Below, piece by piece: positions 63,905-64,000 of a DNA stretch of 64,000 nt. Source of the stretch: an uncultured Flammeovirgaceae bacterium (GTDB lineage Bacteria; Bacteroidota; Bacteroidia; Cytophagales; Cyclobacteriaceae). Under the pieces are notes generated by a model. The model ran no database searches. It had not been told where the DNA came from and was given only the letters and a program-made list of their open reading frames with translations. Both the position numbers and the translations under genes were made by a program. Positions within the stretch are counted from its first letter, which is position 1. The number at the start of each line of letters is the position of its first letter. The stretch covers positions 55,359 to 119,358 of the forward strand of contig CAKZYA010000015.1 of assembly GCA_937883755.1 (NCBI GenBank), given 5' to 3'.

Positions 63905-63923
63905 AGATTATCTAAGTGTTTAA

Positions 63924-64000
63924 GTGTTCAAGCCGCCGTGGAGCGGTGTTCAAGTGTTCAAGTGTTCAAGTGTTCAAGTGTTCAAGTGTTCAAGTGTTCA
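63924..64000. repeat. GTGTTCA-type hairpin repeat (second copy) and octamer tandem repeat
   Basis: From 63924 the 39-base element homologous to 59263-59301 carries stem CGCCG/CGGTG. From 63946 the octamer GTGTTCAA is repeated 6.9 times and continues beyond the window's last base. The repeat lies upstream of the SDR gene, which reads leftward, so it could fall inside that gene's promoter region. Confidence 0.8.

Noticed and set aside
63946..64000. CRISPR array
   Set aside because: The octamers are contiguous without spacers. This is a simple tandem repeat.
1..64000. tRNA, rRNA, prophage or insertion sequence in the gaps
   Set aside because: No cloverleaf, conserved rRNA sequence, integrase or transposase reading frame was seen in any gap.

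Overview
The window is a chromosomal stretch from a Bacteroidota bacterium, most likely a marine or saline member of the Cytophagales. The evidence is: three proteins with type IX secretion (T9SS) C-terminal sorting domains, a SusC/SusD pair controlled by an ECF sigma factor and FecR, sulfatases, a PorE-like TPR/propeller/OmpA protein, the Bacteroidota-specific DUF4494 family, and a near absence of Shine-Dalgarno sequences except before infC. No rRNA, tRNA, CRISPR array, transposase or phage gene was seen.

Layout. 0.2-16 kb: a mixed region with a THUMP-type 23S rRNA methyltransferase, a DUF885 metallopeptidase-like protein, DUF4494, a large T9SS-secreted subtilisin-like protease, glutamate dehydrogenase, a family 9 glycosyltransferase, an uncharacterised exported protein and a MacB/FtsX-like permease. 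16-19 kb: an esterase-like lipoprotein, an SRPBCC protein and a Uma2 nuclease-like protein. 19.2-30.8 kb: the most unusual block. A beta-propeller dehydrogenase-like lipoprotein and an azurin-like cupredoxin fusion face two successive cassettes, each encoding a haem-motif DUF1549/DUF1553 (PSD1) protein followed by a Tat-exported DUF1501 protein. 31-42.5 kb: a polysaccharide utilisation locus (ECF sigma, FecR, SusC with an STN signalling domain, SusD, sulfatase) converging with a two-gene sulfatase operon. 42.6-44 kb: the infC-rpmI-rplT translation operon, in which infC begins at an AUU codon. 44.2-54.3 kb: a small lipoprotein, two tandem paralogous T9SS proteins with SprB-type repeats, and a LytS/LytTR two-component pair. 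54.5-59.3 kb: a probable operon TPR lipoprotein-thrS-Crp/Fnr-SRPBCC-YdeI-like. 59.4-64 kb: an asparaginase-type Ntn hydrolase, the PorE-like protein, a CDP-alcohol phosphotransferase and an SDR oxidoreductase.

How the genes fit together. The 19-42 kb region reads as envelope machinery for a sulfated glycan: outer-membrane import (SusCD), periplasmic sulfatases, and an adjacent putative redox module (cupredoxin, multi-CxxCH proteins, propeller dehydrogenase) whose function is unknown. The T9SS cargo and the PorE-like protein show that T9SS operates in this cell.

Non-coding structure. Many intergenic gaps hold self-complementary elements made of short degenerate repeats, whose two arms mirror each other across a loop. 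One version occurs twice with a compensatory base-pair change, and another runs off the right edge as an octamer tandem repeat. A separate gap contains three abutting REP-like hairpins. Candidate regulatory hairpins lie in front of the cupredoxin and histidine kinase genes and between infC and rpmI. No gene-free stretch exceeds 300 bases.
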